Source of the DNA: Diphasiastrum complanatum
Lineage: Eukaryota > Streptophyta > Lycopodiopsida > Lycopodiales > Lycopodiaceae
Assembly (NCBI GenBank): GCA_029204225.1
Contig: CM055106.1
Coordinates: 12,947,193 to 13,011,192 of the forward strand
Length of the DNA stretch: 64,000 nt
Direction: 5' to 3'
Part shown: positions 22,090-32,744 of the stretch, piece by piece
Numbering within the stretch: the first letter of the stretch is position 1
Layout: each line of letters begins with the position of its first letter
Translations under genes and position numbers: made by a program
The notes under the pieces: model-generated
Databases searched by the model: none
What the model was told of the DNA's origin: nothing
The model's input: only the letters and a program-made list of their open reading frames with translations

Positions 22090-22680
22090 TTGTATGCGTT
22101 GCTTAAATGTTGATTGGCCATTTCTGTGAATTCAATGTGAATTCAAGAGCTGCTGATGAAGTTGGCTGACCTATTTGCTGAATGAACTTTTCCATTGTTG
22201 ATAAATGTTCTTCTTCATCACTTTTCACTTCCAATTTATTTACTAATGACATTGATGAATAATGATCTTTATCATCGTTTCGCACTTCCAATTCATCCTC
22301 GGATGATGATGATGATTCACCATAATCACTTGGCCTATCATTTTTTCACATTATTGGATTAATAGTTTTTCCCAATTGAATTGTAGGTGCTTTGTCCTGA
22401 TCCTTCAACTTTTGTAACCGCATTATCATATTATAGATATTTAGCAACTGAAATATTTCCAAAGTGCGCCTAGTGGTGTTAAGTATTTTGTTGTTGCTTC
22501 GCGTTGACCCTGGTTCAGTTCATGCTCTATAGTATGAACATGAGATCTTATGTCAAATAATGACATTATCCAAGTCTCCTGATATATATCCTTAGATAAA
22601 CAAGCTCTTATCTCAAGCTTCAAGCCTAAAATATAGTGCATCGTATTAAATTGGTCCACCAAATAACCATATATGTGCAG
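22090..22680 (-). pseudogene. Retrotransposon gag remnant
   Basis: The minus-strand frame 22662-22441 reads like the end of a gag capsid domain (QFNTMHYILGLKLEIRACL and HVHTIEHELNQGQRE). It is followed after stops by an acidic segment with serine and glutamate runs (about 22330-22103). No zinc knuckle or pol is visible. Family assignment within LTR elements is uncertain. Confidence 0.45.
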
Positions 22681-23798
22681 TATATGTGGAAGTCATTGTC
22701 ATAGGTCTCAACAATAGATGTTTGTTGCGTAGAATGCCATATTTGACCATCTGCACATCCAAAATTTTCAATGCACTTTTAAGTAGGTTTTCTTATAAAT
22801 TGGTTATTTGATTTGTATTTGTCTTTAAGTTTGATTTGCATTTGATAAGGAATATGGGAGCTTAAGTATCAAGTCATCACAAGGCATCGAACAATCACAT
22901 TGGCAAGCAAGAGGAGCATTTCATAGAGCTACAAATCATGGTGGACATAGTTCAAAAAATAAATATTTAGTACAACTATTCTAGTGGTTTTACAAATGAA
23001 CACAATTTAAATATCAAGCTAAGAACTCGCCAAACATTATGATCTTTCACAAAGCATTCGAATTTGTGAAAAGTACAGTACTAAGGACCATAAATGGATC
23101 TTTGAATGATCCACAAGGTTGATTTGTGCTTGTTAAACAATCTATCAGATACTAGTCATCAAAAAATAAGATCTAGTTTAGCAACTTGATAGAAAACAAG
23201 TAGAGACAATCAAATCATTGATCATAAACTGAAATCCAACTTCACACGTGTGAAAATGAGGCTGTAGTATGGCCTGTAGACAGAGTTTAAAGTGTGCCAA
23301 AGCTTAGTTACATTGGAATCAATCACAATCACCATTCATAGAGAGAAAATCCGAGTTTCTCCTCGAGGCTCCAAAAAGTTTCTATCTTCTCACTATGGAG
23401 ATGGGAATGCATAGTAAAAGACACTTCCTTTGCAAAGTTAGGTGAAAATCCAGCATGTAATAAGGAAGTAGACTCAACTTTCTTGCCCTAATGTGGAAAC
23501 CCCTGCCTAGATCCCAAGAGTCATGCTTGGTAGGTGCATGGTAGGTACAAATCTAATCATAAATCAAGGTCTAGATCCTACAAAGTCGGAATCACTACCA
23601 AATGGACACAACCACTCCTCTTGACTCATGGTAACCTACATTAGGTGTCGATTGACAAGTGGCACTTTGGCCATTCAAGTGTCTAACAAAAAATATTGAC
23701 AAAATATACAATATTCTACATGGGTAGATTTGCCAATGTAGGCAATTTTTCACAAACTTCATAAGAAAAGAAAGATCCTTGTGATACAATGGAAAACA

Positions 23799-23802
<4 letters not shown>

Positions 23803-23866
<64 letters not shown>
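23803..23866. repeat. (TA)32 microsatellite
   Basis: A perfect TA run of 64 bases. The equivalent site in the right copy (56970-57165) has about 16 TA units followed by about 81 GA units. Here the GA part is a single unit. Confidence 0.95.
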
Positions 23867-23867
<1 letters not shown>

Positions 23868-24021
23868 TAGTAAAGAGTGCTAATTGTTGACGGGCGATGG
23901 CGGACGATCTAGGTGGTGGCCGATGATTTGGAAATTCAGTATATCATTGTAGTGGGTTTCTTTCCTTGCCTAACTTGAATCCAAGATCTAGTCAATCTAG
24001 CATCAAAGAGATGGAGTTAGT

Positions 24022-24264
24022 TGTCACGCAGAGGTTCGTTCCCATGAGAGCGATAGTATAGTTCAGATTTCAACATGAATGGAGGATCTAACACTAACAT
24101 CCATTAACACTAAGCATTAACATTACATCCATTAACTCTACTTCCATAACAATGATAGAAACTTACTCTTCTCTCTCTCCTTTTCTCTCTCACAAAAAGC
24201 ATAAAAAATAGCAATCCCAATAATGATCAAATCCAACAATTAGCAAATACAAAGAAAACATGAG
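24022..24264 (-). mobile_element. LTR fragment (gypsy), 3' end, inverted
   Basis: On the minus strand this is the terminal 243 bases of the LTR seen complete at 56145-56814. The ACA end lies at 24022-24024, and flanks beyond it match those after 56814. The outer part of the LTR is missing, and helicase-type sequence begins right after 24264. Confidence 0.8.
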
Positions 24265-25888
24265 ATCATATTCCAATATTTTTAAGAAATAGACATCATG
24301 TCATCTGATAATTCAGAAACCAATACATGGGCATACACCAGGTTATCTAACATTGGCTCAAAGTCACTAAGTCTAACAACACTAACATGTCTCCAAAGAT
24401 ATGCCACATTTCTGAGTAACATATCTACATCTAATAGGAATCGATATTCTCTTGGCATAAAACATCTTCTCCTTTGTTGTTGGAATAAGAACTCTGCATA
24501 AGCTTCTATCAACCACAAAATGGAGCTGCGAGACACCTCATCACCGAAACAAAACAAATCTGTCAGATCTCGCACAAAAGTCCTGTGATTTATGTAGATC
24601 TTCGACATCTGCAACAACACCAAGAATGTCAGAAAAAAAATGTACATACAACAACACATGATCTTAACAACATTGTGACAACTCTTTGTGTACAAAATTT
24701 GACAGATTTTCTCTCCAAATCTAACTCTAACTCTACCCTACATCCCAAATGCTAAGTCTAACTCCAATTCCAACTCTAACTGTACCTTGCATCTCGAAAC
24801 CATAAACCAGCAACATCGCTTCAAACCTCCTACTACAACACTTCCGAATACACAATGTTTTGAGTGTACCTCGCCACTCCATCCACATCCGTAGATTGAT
24901 TGTCCTTGTCAATAATCAGCACACGAACACTTGCTGCATTTCGCACTCTCGAAAGTGCATCATACAGCTGCCCATGACTAAACACAGGCCGAGGCAAATA
25001 GAATCCAATCGTGTCCATAGTTTGCCCCTGTGCTTTGTTTATTGTCATGGCAAATGCTGTTCTGATAGGAAACTAGACCCTCTGCAATTCAAACAGTATA
25101 TTCGAATCACTTGGCACTATAGGGATACGTGAAATAAGGACTCTACTCCCTATATTCTTCTCGGTCACTATCTCTGCCTCTATGACCTGTCTACCCAATC
25201 TGAGGATGATCAATCTTGTGCCATTGCACAATCCCTTGTGCGATGCTATCGATCGTAACAACATCACAATCATCCCAATCTTCAGCACCAACTTATGTGG
25301 AGGACACTCACTTGGTTGCAGGCTGTTCAAATACTCTATAGGGTGGACATTAGAGCCCTCACACTCAAGAACACTATCGGCACTATAAAGGTGAAAACGT
25401 CACCCGGAAGCTGTTGTACAACCCTCACATTGATCTCATCAACATCTTTGTTCAATGAGGTCAATATTGCACGCCTTCTAACAACATCCTTAAAACGTCG
25501 CGCAACATCAGGAAATGTGAATGAAATCGATTCGCCCACATCACGCGTCCTTAGGCACATGCCTTCTAGCAGGGAAATCAGGTCCAAATCACGATGCACG
25601 AATCTGGGCTCACGACCATCTCCCACACTCAACAAATAATCTGCAAACCTCAACTGCTCATCCTTATCGCCACCCTCCACACCCATGACGCGCATGTTCT
25701 TTATCAATTTATGCACCTCCATGTGTTTCCACAAACGCGAACACTTCAGCGAAGCATTGACAATCTGCGCCCGATTTTCCACATGGCACCATTGGTAGAA
25801 TCTGTCGAATATCACCCCCCAAAACAACTGGAACTCCTTCAAATGGAGTGGCGATACTCAATATATCTCTTAGAGATCTATCTCTTAG
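24265..25888 (-). pseudogene. Helitron Pif1-like helicase, C-terminal part, broken
   Basis: Read on the minus strand: the helicase motif GVPVVLGGDIRQILP near 25850-25800, then after a frameshift NASLKCSRLWKHMEVHKL, then a stretch to 25336. A further frame (25330-25073) follows, and the C-terminal helicase motif AMTINKAQGQT with LYDALSRVRNAASV is at 25048-24833. These match the end of Helitron-encoded Pif1-family helicases. One TAG at about 25073 sits where QFPIR is usual, and at least two frameshifts are present, so no protein is made. The region 24695-24282 is a further open segment of unknown type. The fragment is bounded by the two inverted repeats (24264 and 25889). Confidence 0.85.
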
Positions 25889-26330
25889 ATATTCAACATT
25901 CAACTGTATTCATGATTAGTATTCACAATAATCACATTCATTATTTGAAATATTCAATCGTATTTGTGGTATATTCGATCAAATTCTCAATATTAGCAAT
26001 CAATATTCAAGAGTATTCACAATCAGTTTTCACAATATTCACGATCAGTATTCACAATAATCACGATAAATTTTCACAATTCATGATTAGTATTCACAAT
26101 AATCACGATCAGTATTCACAATAATCACAATCAGTATTCATAATAATCACGATCAACATCTCAAAATATTCTCTCTCAATATTTGCAATTTTCATTATCA
26201 GTATTCACAATAATCACGATCAACATCTCAAAATATTCGCTCTCAATATTCGCAATTTTCATTATCAGTATTCACAATAATCACGATCATCATCTCAAAA
26301 TATTTGTTCTCAATATTTACAATTTTAGAC
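25889..26330. repeat. AT-rich minisatellite at the inner end of the right arm
   Basis: Inverse copy of 16741-17150: CACGATCAGTATTCACAATAAT units, and three longer units containing CATCTCAAAATATT. The copy numbers of the short unit differ slightly between the arms. Confidence 0.85.
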
Positions 26331-26729
26331 CATCGCCAGTCATCAATTAGGCATTCAATGAAAAAGTTGACCAATTCTTCATCCAATATAGAAGACATTT
26401 TGCATGTCTTGCGAAAGAAAACACAATCACAGAATTATGATTAGATATAGATCAACTATTACTTGTGGCAACTTATTGATTCGTTATATCTTTCACAAAA
26501 AAATCTAATAAGTACAATTGTCTACGTTAAACAAAACAATCACCAATCATTCATCTCTCGATGTTGTATAGTTGATGAAGGAAATATCCATCTTTAGATT
26601 GGACAAGCATAGTCATCTTTTGCTTTTCAAGATCTAAGGAATAAGATAAATTTTCTAACAAAAACAATATTTTGTGCTTCAAATTATCACACATAATCTC
26701 ACCATTGGCACAAACAAATAATGCGCATG

Positions 26730-26960
26730 TGTGTGTGTGTGTGTGTGTGGGGTGTGTGTGCGTGTGTGTGTGTGTAAGCATTACACATGGGTGATGCAAA
26801 TTGCTACAAAGTATGCAGTTTTGAATTTTAGATCACAGCTTTTGCTTTTTGGGCCTCATCGTGTGTGTGTAAGCATTACACATGGGTGATGCAATTTGCT
26901 ACAAAGTATGTAGTTTTGAATGTTAGATCACAACTTTTGCTTTTTGGGCCTCATCGATCA
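26730..26960. repeat. (GT)n tract and 95-bp duplication, right arm
   Basis: Inverse copy of 16135-16346. The GT tract (about 26729-26776) is interrupted once by GGGG and once by CG. The two duplicated units follow, each ending in GGGCCTCATCG. Confidence 0.8.
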
Positions 26961-27088
26961 TGCATTGTTTGCATGCACCCTTCATAGGAATTTTTGTAGG
27001 CTTCAACTCCAGCTTAATAAGTAATAAGATCCATACTTGATATGAACGAATTAGCTGCTGATGAGTAGAGCTGATGCTCACATCCTAA

Positions 27089-27271
27089 GTGTATTTGTCT
27101 TTCTTTTCCATGCGATGTGGTATGAAGAGTGATCTTCTTAGATGGTATGAAGAACATCAGCTTTGTGGGTTGTTACCCAAATATTTCGAATTGCACTTAA
27201 AGTACGGTGAATCTACTATATTGAAAAATAATGCTTCATTCAAAATGATGTTGATCTGTTCAAAAGGGTAA
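27089..27271 (+). other. Short open frame of 60 codons, unrecognised, right copy
   Basis: Partner of 13585-13785. The reading frame ends early because of about 19 inserted bases near 27269 that include CGGCCGCTG. No domain is recognised. Confidence 0.2.
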
Positions 27272-27491
27272 AACTCGGCCGCTGTTGGGAGTGAGCAATT
27301 TATTTTAAGGTCTTATTCTTGACACACTCAGAAAAAACACCAGGAATTGATATCATAAACTTGTTGGTTGGGTGATAGTTTATTTTGTTACACATGTAAG
27401 CTACTTTGCACCGGCATCGGTTTATGCACAATGTATATATTGCACTAGCATCAGTTTATGCACAATACATACACTCTAGATTCATGGGAAG

Positions 27492-28411
27492 TGTTGTAAA
27501 GCTGACTTGGGTGCACCCAGCGTGCCCTGTAAGACTCAAAGGGGTGACACTCCCTAAGGTCCCAGAGCAAGTTAGAATGTCAAGGACTGAGCCTCCGACC
27601 TGTGGTGAGCCAGTCAAGTAGTCACAAAGTCATGAGCTAGCTCTAGAGCTCGAGTCATGGCCTAGTCAGGAAAGCAGGTTGATTCGGCCGCCGGGACGGC
27701 TCCCGGGACCCATGTCCGGGAGCCAGACTGATTCTGCCAGGCTTGCCAGGCTTAATCAGCAAAATAAAAACTAAGTCCTAAAAGGCGTGCTTTACCAGAA
27801 AGCACTATGTTTCAAACCAGAGGGGGTGCGCCGAATCACAGCAGAACTATAGGGGGAGTCCGGCAGACAGAAACTTGGGCAGCTCAACCAGCGCCAGGAA
27901 TCCAGTCGCCAGGTCTCAGCTCCCTCTACCAGTACGAGCCAGGCACAATGCCCAGCACGTGTTGGTGGCCCCGAGACCGGTCAGTCTATGTATGAATGTA
28001 ACCTCTTCCAAATCTAATAAAGTTGATCCTTGGGGATGATTACCATTTCGGTTTCGCCTCCGGGACTGGTCCAAGTGGAAGGACCCTTACTACAACCTTT
28101 TTGCGTCGCTGGCGCCTAAGGGTCCCTGTCATCGACATGGGGCTTGCCGCTATGCCAATTGGTCAGTTTGGCGACCACTATGCCTTGGGTTTCATGTGTG
28201 GCTTGTCTTTGCCTTTGGTTACCTTTTGGGGACGGATTCTGAGTTGGCTTTCGGGTTGGTTGGGATTCCAGTTTTCTTAAGTCTGAATGGTTAAGCTTGT
28301 TACGTTTCTGAGTTGGCTTTTATGTAAGTGCATGATGGATGAATGTTAGACTTAAGCACGTGTTGGGGAAACCGCTCAAGTCCCAGCACCCTTTGAGGTG
28401 CTGGCGCAACA
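27492..28411 (+). repeat. 5' LTR of the gag-protease element
   Basis: The LTR is 920 bases long. It differs from the 3' LTR at about 14 positions counted by eye, all transitions. AATAAA, a possible polyadenylation signal, lies near 28016. CTGGCGCAACA closes the LTR. Confidence 0.92.
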
Positions 28412-28413
28412 TG

Positions 28414-28425
28414 TGGTATCAGAGC
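28414..28425 (+). promoter_or_regulatory. Primer binding site (initiator Met tRNA type)
   Basis: TGGTATCAGAGC lies two bases after the 5' LTR. This is the usual complement of the 3' end of plant initiator methionine tRNA. Confidence 0.9.
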
Positions 28426-28502
28426 CGACTAGCCTGTCAGCTACGCAAGTCTCACAGGGATGGCCACGTTTTTGGGATTTGTCAGGACAACCGTTGCGCA
28501 AG

Positions 28503-28888
28503 GTGCTGCCCACAGTGTAAGCACGGGTGCGTCCACGATCTGGGTGGTCGGCAGAACGGGGGACTTGATGAGTCAAAGTGCTGCCCTCGAGGTGTAAGCA
28601 CGGTCAGTTCTCGCGGTTCGGGTCTGGCGCTGTCTGCACGTAGGACGGATGAGGCAAAGTGCTGCCTAGGTAGGTGAAAGCACGGTCTGTACCTTGTGGG
28701 GTGTGGGGCGACATATTCGAACTGTACGGGTTAACCATTGATACAGAGATGCTGCTCGAATTCGGGTGTAAAGCACGGGTGGTTAGCTGCCGATGCGGGA
28801 TAGCTGCCGATCGTTTAGCTATAAGGGCTATCGACCAAAAAGTGGTGGGGCGTGACTGAGGCAATGTGCTGCTTAATGGTGAAAGCAC
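28503..28888 (+). repeat. Five repeated stem-loops in the leader of the gag-protease element
   Basis: Each unit has the form GTGCTGC, then 10-18 bases, then AAGCACGG, so GTGCT can pair with AGCAC. Units are at 28503-28524, 28578-28601, 28659-28683, 28749-28776 and 28866-28888. The fourth has ATGCT instead of GTGCT. Three are preceded by GAGTCAAA or GAGGCAA(A/T). Spacing grows from 75 to 117 bases. They lie between primer site and gag start, where packaging and dimerisation signals of retroelements sit. That role is an inference. Confidence 0.75.
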
Positions 28889-29243
28889 GGATGGTTGGAT
28901 GGATGTTTCCCCGTGGGCTAATTCTGTGATAGATTTGTGTGGGCGCGGCTAGGCAAAGGTCCTACGTCCGGTCTCAGGGGGGTTTGTGGCTTGAGAGGGA
29001 TCCTCTGTGTTTGCTTTGGTTGGTATGTTCCGTTTGTCGTGTGCTTGCTTGGACACAAATGACCTGGTTCCTACTTGGCTCTCAGGTGATGTGGGCGTGC
29101 TAAGTTTGACAAAGGGATATTTTCATTGAAGCTGATTTAATAAAGAAGAAAAGAGAGCTGTGGGGCCCGGCTGACAGAAGGGAGAGCTTCAAATATAAAA
29201 AGAATTGAGGCGATAATCTGTTGGAAGTACACCTCTGACTATA

Positions 29244-31457
29244 ATGGAGGACCATCTTGAAGAGTTACGAGCATTGACGGACGGAGAAGAGCTGACTCGA
29301 GAATACAGCTCTCGCATGCATCGAGATGGCACCAGGTCCAAGTCGAGAAAGAAAGAGCGTATGCACTCCACAGTGGCGCCCCTCCATGAAGAGATGGGTG
29401 GCCCTTCTGAACCTACACCAAGAGATGAACCCTTGCCAGAGGCGCAACAGGACCTCTTTGAAGTGAAGATGCGGCAATACTTATCAAGCGCAATGACGGC
29501 TATGCTTAGCGAGGTGAAGAAGGATAGAGAAACCGAAAGGAAAGAATGGCAAACATCCTTGCGAGCCATGAATCTTACTCAAATTAACCTTGCTAGAGAA
29601 ATGAGAGACGGGCTAACACAACTCAAAGCCAGGTTTGAAGAGTTGGAAGCAACTAGGGAGAATGCAGTGGCGCCTCCTCCACAGATACCAAGAGAACCAC
29701 GAGCGCGAACCATGGAGGGCCCAAGAAAGACTGCCAAAGTGAAAGCACCACCTACTTTCAAAGGAGAGCGTGACATTCGAGTTGTGGAAGATTGGTTGTT
29801 TCACATGGACCATTACTTCCGTCTAATGAACACTCCTGAGGAAGAAAGAACTGACTTGGCATTAGCATATTTTGAGGGCTACACTACAAATTGGTACCGG
29901 ATGGCAGGAATGCATTTTCAAACATGGGACGCATTCAAAGCCGCGTTACGAGAGGAGTTCATACCGAAGGATTCACACATGAGATTGAGGACAGAATTAT
30001 CGGGGCTCAAACAGAAAGGGTCATTGCGAGAGTACCTCAATAGATTCAGACAGAGTGTATGGGTTATTGAAGATATGTCCGAGGCGGACAAAACTCATTA
30101 CCTATTGTCTGGAATGCAATCCTGGACCCGACGTGCGATAGACAGCTACATGCCCCATGATTTCAATTCAACTATTCGAGCGGCTGAAATGGTTTGTGAT
30201 TATGAGAGCACATTGGCACCAGCTGCTCCCGCAACCTCAACAAGAGAATTTAGTGGATCCAGACCGAGTCCGAGCTTCTTTTCAAGGGGGGACTCAGCTC
30301 CAAATGGCAACCAAGCCTCGAGTAGCGTGAATAAATTCCCAACAAAAACAGGGTTTGGCAACCAAGGCAACAATGGAGGGAACATGTTCCAGAGAAGAAA
30401 CAATGTTGGACCTTCAGCTAGTCACAGCAATAGCTCACCAACAGTGGGCAGTTCCATGCATTGCTTCAACTGTCATCAGCAAGGTCACTCTTGGAGGTCA
30501 TGCCCCAAACCATTGAATAAGCAAATCATGGCTGCCATTGAAGGATTTGATAGGATGGAGAGAGAGGCATTTGATCAAGAAGATGGTGAACAAGATGATG
30601 AAGAGGACCCAGAAACGGATTTGACGGAGTCTGACCTGAATGCCTTGCAACAGATAGGGGCACTTGCGGCTTATCGTGAACATCTTATGGCGACTCCTGC
30701 GAGAGGATCCAAGTTATTGTACCTGAAAGACTGTATTCAAGGTAGGATCATTTACTTCATGGTAGACCTGGGGGCGTCACATAACTACTTGTCAGAAAAA
30801 CTGACAGGAGAATTGGACATCCAATGTGAAGAAAATGTGACTCCTATTTGTGTGGAGACCGCGAAAGGTACAATGACCACTTGTAGATTGGCAACCAACT
30901 TACCAATCTCTCTGGGAGCCTGGAAGAATCGACTAACGTTCACAATCTTGAAGATGGATGCCTTCGACGCTATTTTGGGATTAAGCTGGTTTAACGAACA
31001 TGTGGTGGCCTTCTTGGCAAAAGGGGTTAACCTTGTGTTATTATATAATGGCAGGAGACCTTGTGTCGTCAGAGCTGTGCCAGGGGACCAACTAGAAAAG
31101 AACGACACAAATGAACCTGAGCCAACCATTCCTCCCAATCTCATTCACCTATTTAACGAAGGACAACCAACAGTGACAGACCAGCTGACACGGGAACAAA
31201 TGGAGCCAAAATTGCCTATAGTCTCTACATCAAAGGTGAATTCAAGTGCCGATGCAGAGCTCAAGGAGCTCACCTTGTGTGACCAAGCGAAAACTCACTT
31301 TTTTAACGAAAGACATCCAACAGTGACAAATCAGCTGACACGAGGTCAAATGGAGCCAACATTGCCTGCAGTTTCTACGTCAAAGGTGAATCTAAGTGCC
31401 GATGCAGAGCTCAAGGAGCTCAACCTGGATGACCAAACAAAATACCTAAAGTCCTAG
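29244..31457 (+). CDS. Gag-protease polyprotein of the non-autonomous LTR element
   Basis: 737 codons from ATG at 29244. Residues about 1-150 are charged and helical. Residues about 170-320 are a Retrotrans_gag domain (VEDWLFHMDHYFRL, WDAFKAALREEFIP, LREYLNRFRQSV). A serine/asparagine-rich linker follows, then a zinc knuckle CFNCHQQGHSWRSC at about 406-419 and an acidic segment. A retropepsin-like fold starts near residue 500, with VDLGASHNYLS, where Asp508-Leu509-Gly510 replaces the usual D-S/T-G. Later ILGLSWF marks the second half of the protease. The C-terminus contains a 50-residue tandem duplication (FNEGQPTVTDQLTREQMEP near 637, FNERHPTVTNQLTRGQMEP near 687). The frame is completely open. 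No pol follows. Confidence 0.9.
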   Translation: MEDHLEELRALTDGEELTREYSSRMHRDGTRSKSRKKERMHSTVAPLHEEMGGPSEPTPRDEPLPEAQQDLFEVKMRQYLSSAMTAMLSEVKKDRETERKEWQTSLRAMNLTQINLAREMRDGLTQLKARFEELEATRENAVAPPPQIPREPRARTMEGPRKTAKVKAPPTFKGERDIRVVEDWLFHMDHYFRLMNTPEEERTDLALAYFEGYTTNWYRMAGMHFQTWDAFKAALREEFIPKDSHMRLRTELSGLKQKGSLREYLNRFRQSVWVIEDMSEADKTHYLLSGMQSWTRRAIDSYMPHDFNSTIRAAEMVCDYESTLAPAAPATSTREFSGSRPSPSFFSRGDSAPNGNQASSSVNKFPTKTGFGNQGNNGGNMFQRRNNVGPSASHSNSSPTVGSSMHCFNCHQQGHSWRSCPKPLNKQIMAAIEGFDRMEREAFDQEDGEQDDEEDPETDLTESDLNALQQIGALAAYREHLMATPARGSKLLYLKDCIQGRIIYFMVDLGASHNYLSEKLTGELDIQCEENVTPICVETAKGTMTTCRLATNLPISLGAWKNRLTFTILKMDAFDAILGLSWFNEHVVAFLAKGVNLVLLYNGRRPCVVRAVPGDQLEKNDTNEPEPTIPPNLIHLFNEGQPTVTDQLTREQMEPKLPIVSTSKVNSSADAELKELTLCDQAKTHFFNERHPTVTNQLTRGQMEPTLPAVSTSKVNLSADAELKELNLDDQTKYLKS

Positions 31458-31824
31458 GGGACTCATCCAGATGTGCGACGACAACGACATATCTGAGGCT
31501 TAAGGGAGCCGTGAGTACCTTTTTCTTTCATGCTAATAAAGTAAGCCGCATTTCTCATTGAGGAGTGAGCTTCAGTTTGATGTCTAAGTGCAGCAGCTTC
31601 ACACAGGTTTTACGTAAGTGAACTAGATCCACACTTTTTCTGTGCTGGGTGTAAAACACAATATCATTACTCTGCTTTACAGTTGGTTTCCTTTGGCCGG
31701 TGAATCAAGCCCGTGCCCTTGTATATGTGACTAAAGTCTGGCCGGTGAATTAAGCCCGTGCCATGAGTCTTAGGTTCTAGTTTGGCCCTGATGAGGACAT
31801 TAGCTTTCTCAAACGAGGGGAGGA
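31458..31824 (+). other. 3' untranslated region and polypurine tract of the element
   Basis: This non-coding stretch contains a 45-base spaced duplication, CTGGCCGGTGAAT-AAGCCCGTGCC-like, at about 31692 and 31738. It ends in the purine tract AAACGAGGGGAGGA (31811-31824) directly before the 3' LTR, as expected for plus-strand priming. Confidence 0.75.
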
Positions 31825-32744
31825 TGTTGTAAAGCTGACTTGGGTGCACCCAGCGTGCCCTGTAAGACTCAAAGGGGTGACACTCCCTAAGGTCCCAGAG
31901 CAAGTTAGAATGTCAAGGACTGAGCCTCCGACCTGTGGTGAGCCAGTCAAGTAGTCACAAAGTCATGAGCTAGCTCTGGAGCTCGAGTCATGGCCTAGTC
32001 AGGAAAGCAGGTTGATTCGGCTGCCGGGACGGCTCCCGGGACCCATGTCCGGGAGCCAGACTGATTCTGCCAGGCTTGTCAGGCTTAATCAGCAAAATAA
32101 AAACTAAGTCCTAAAAGGTGTGCTTTACCAGAAAGCACTATGTTTCAAACCAGAGGGGGTGCGCCGAATCACAGCAGAACTATAGGGGGAGTCCGGCAGA
32201 CAGAAACTTGGGCAGCTCAACCAACGCCAGGAATCCAGTCGCCAGGTCTCAGCTCCCTCTACCAGCACGAGCCAGGCACAATGCCCAGCACGTGTTGGTG
32301 GCCCCGAGACCAGTCAGTCTATGTATGAATGTAACCTCTTCCAAATCTAATAAAGTTGATCCTTGGGGATGATTACCATTTCGGTTTCGCCTCCGGGACT
32401 GGTCCAAGTGGAAGGACCCTCACTACAACCTTTTTGCGTCGTTGGCGCCTAAGAATCCCTGTCATCGACATGGGGCTTGCCGCTATGCCAATTGGTCAGT
32501 TTGGCGACCACTATGCCTTGGGTTTCATGTGTGGCTTGTCTTTGCCTTTGGTTACCTTTTGGGGACGGATTCTGAGTTGGCTTTCGGGTTGGTTGGGATT
32601 CCAGTTTTCTTAAGTCTGAATGGTTAAGCTTGTTACGTTTCTGAGTTGGCTTTTATGTAAGTGCATGATGGATGAATGTTAGACTTAAGCGCGTGTTGGG
32701 GAAACCGCTCAAGTCCCAGCGCCCTTTGAGGCGCTGGCGCAACA
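31825..32744 (+). repeat. 3' LTR of the gag-protease element
   Basis: Same length as the 5' LTR, with both CAACA ends intact and followed by the GGAAG target duplication. The open frames inside both LTRs are ignored because they are shared non-coding LTR sequence. Confidence 0.92.

Larger units (their letters stand above)
22765..24264 (-). repeat. Repeat C', inverted partner of 56572-59850
   Basis: The minus strand matches the right side from the gypsy LTR end (24264-24022 against 56572-56814), through the (TA)n tract, the TTCACACGTGTGAA palindrome (23241-23254) and on to about 22850. It then jumps to match 59850-59770, so about 1.7 kb present in the right copy is absent here. The left copy has about 40 extra bases near 22890. 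Because LTR end and flank are shared, both copies derive from one insertion that was later duplicated. Confidence 0.85.
27492..32744 (+). mobile_element. Complete non-autonomous LTR retrotransposon carrying gag-protease only
   Basis: TGTTG...CAACA ends, 920-bp LTRs on both sides and a 5-bp target duplication GGAAG (27487-27491, 32745-32749) define an intact 5,253-bp element. Between the LTRs are a primer site, a leader with repeated stem-loops, one 737-codon gag-protease frame, a short 3' region and a polypurine tract. There is no reverse transcriptase, RNase H or integrase, and no room for them. This design matches elements described as terminal-repeat retrotransposons with gag (TR-GAG). By gag type (Retrotrans_gag) it belongs with Ty3/gypsy. 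Movement would need pol supplied in trans. It is the youngest insertion in the right arm. Confidence 0.92.

Noticed and set aside
25294-26124. Plus-strand frames across the helicase fragment and minisatellite
   Set aside because: They are shadows of the minus-strand Pif1 helicase frames and of the AT-rich repeat.
27807-28280. Open frames inside the 920-bp LTRs
   Set aside because: They repeat in both LTRs (also 32140-32613), lie in non-coding LTR sequence and show no domain.
28503-28888. CRISPR-like regular repeats
   Set aside because: Units are variable hairpins in a retrotransposon leader, with uneven spacing and no identical direct repeats, in a eukaryotic genome.
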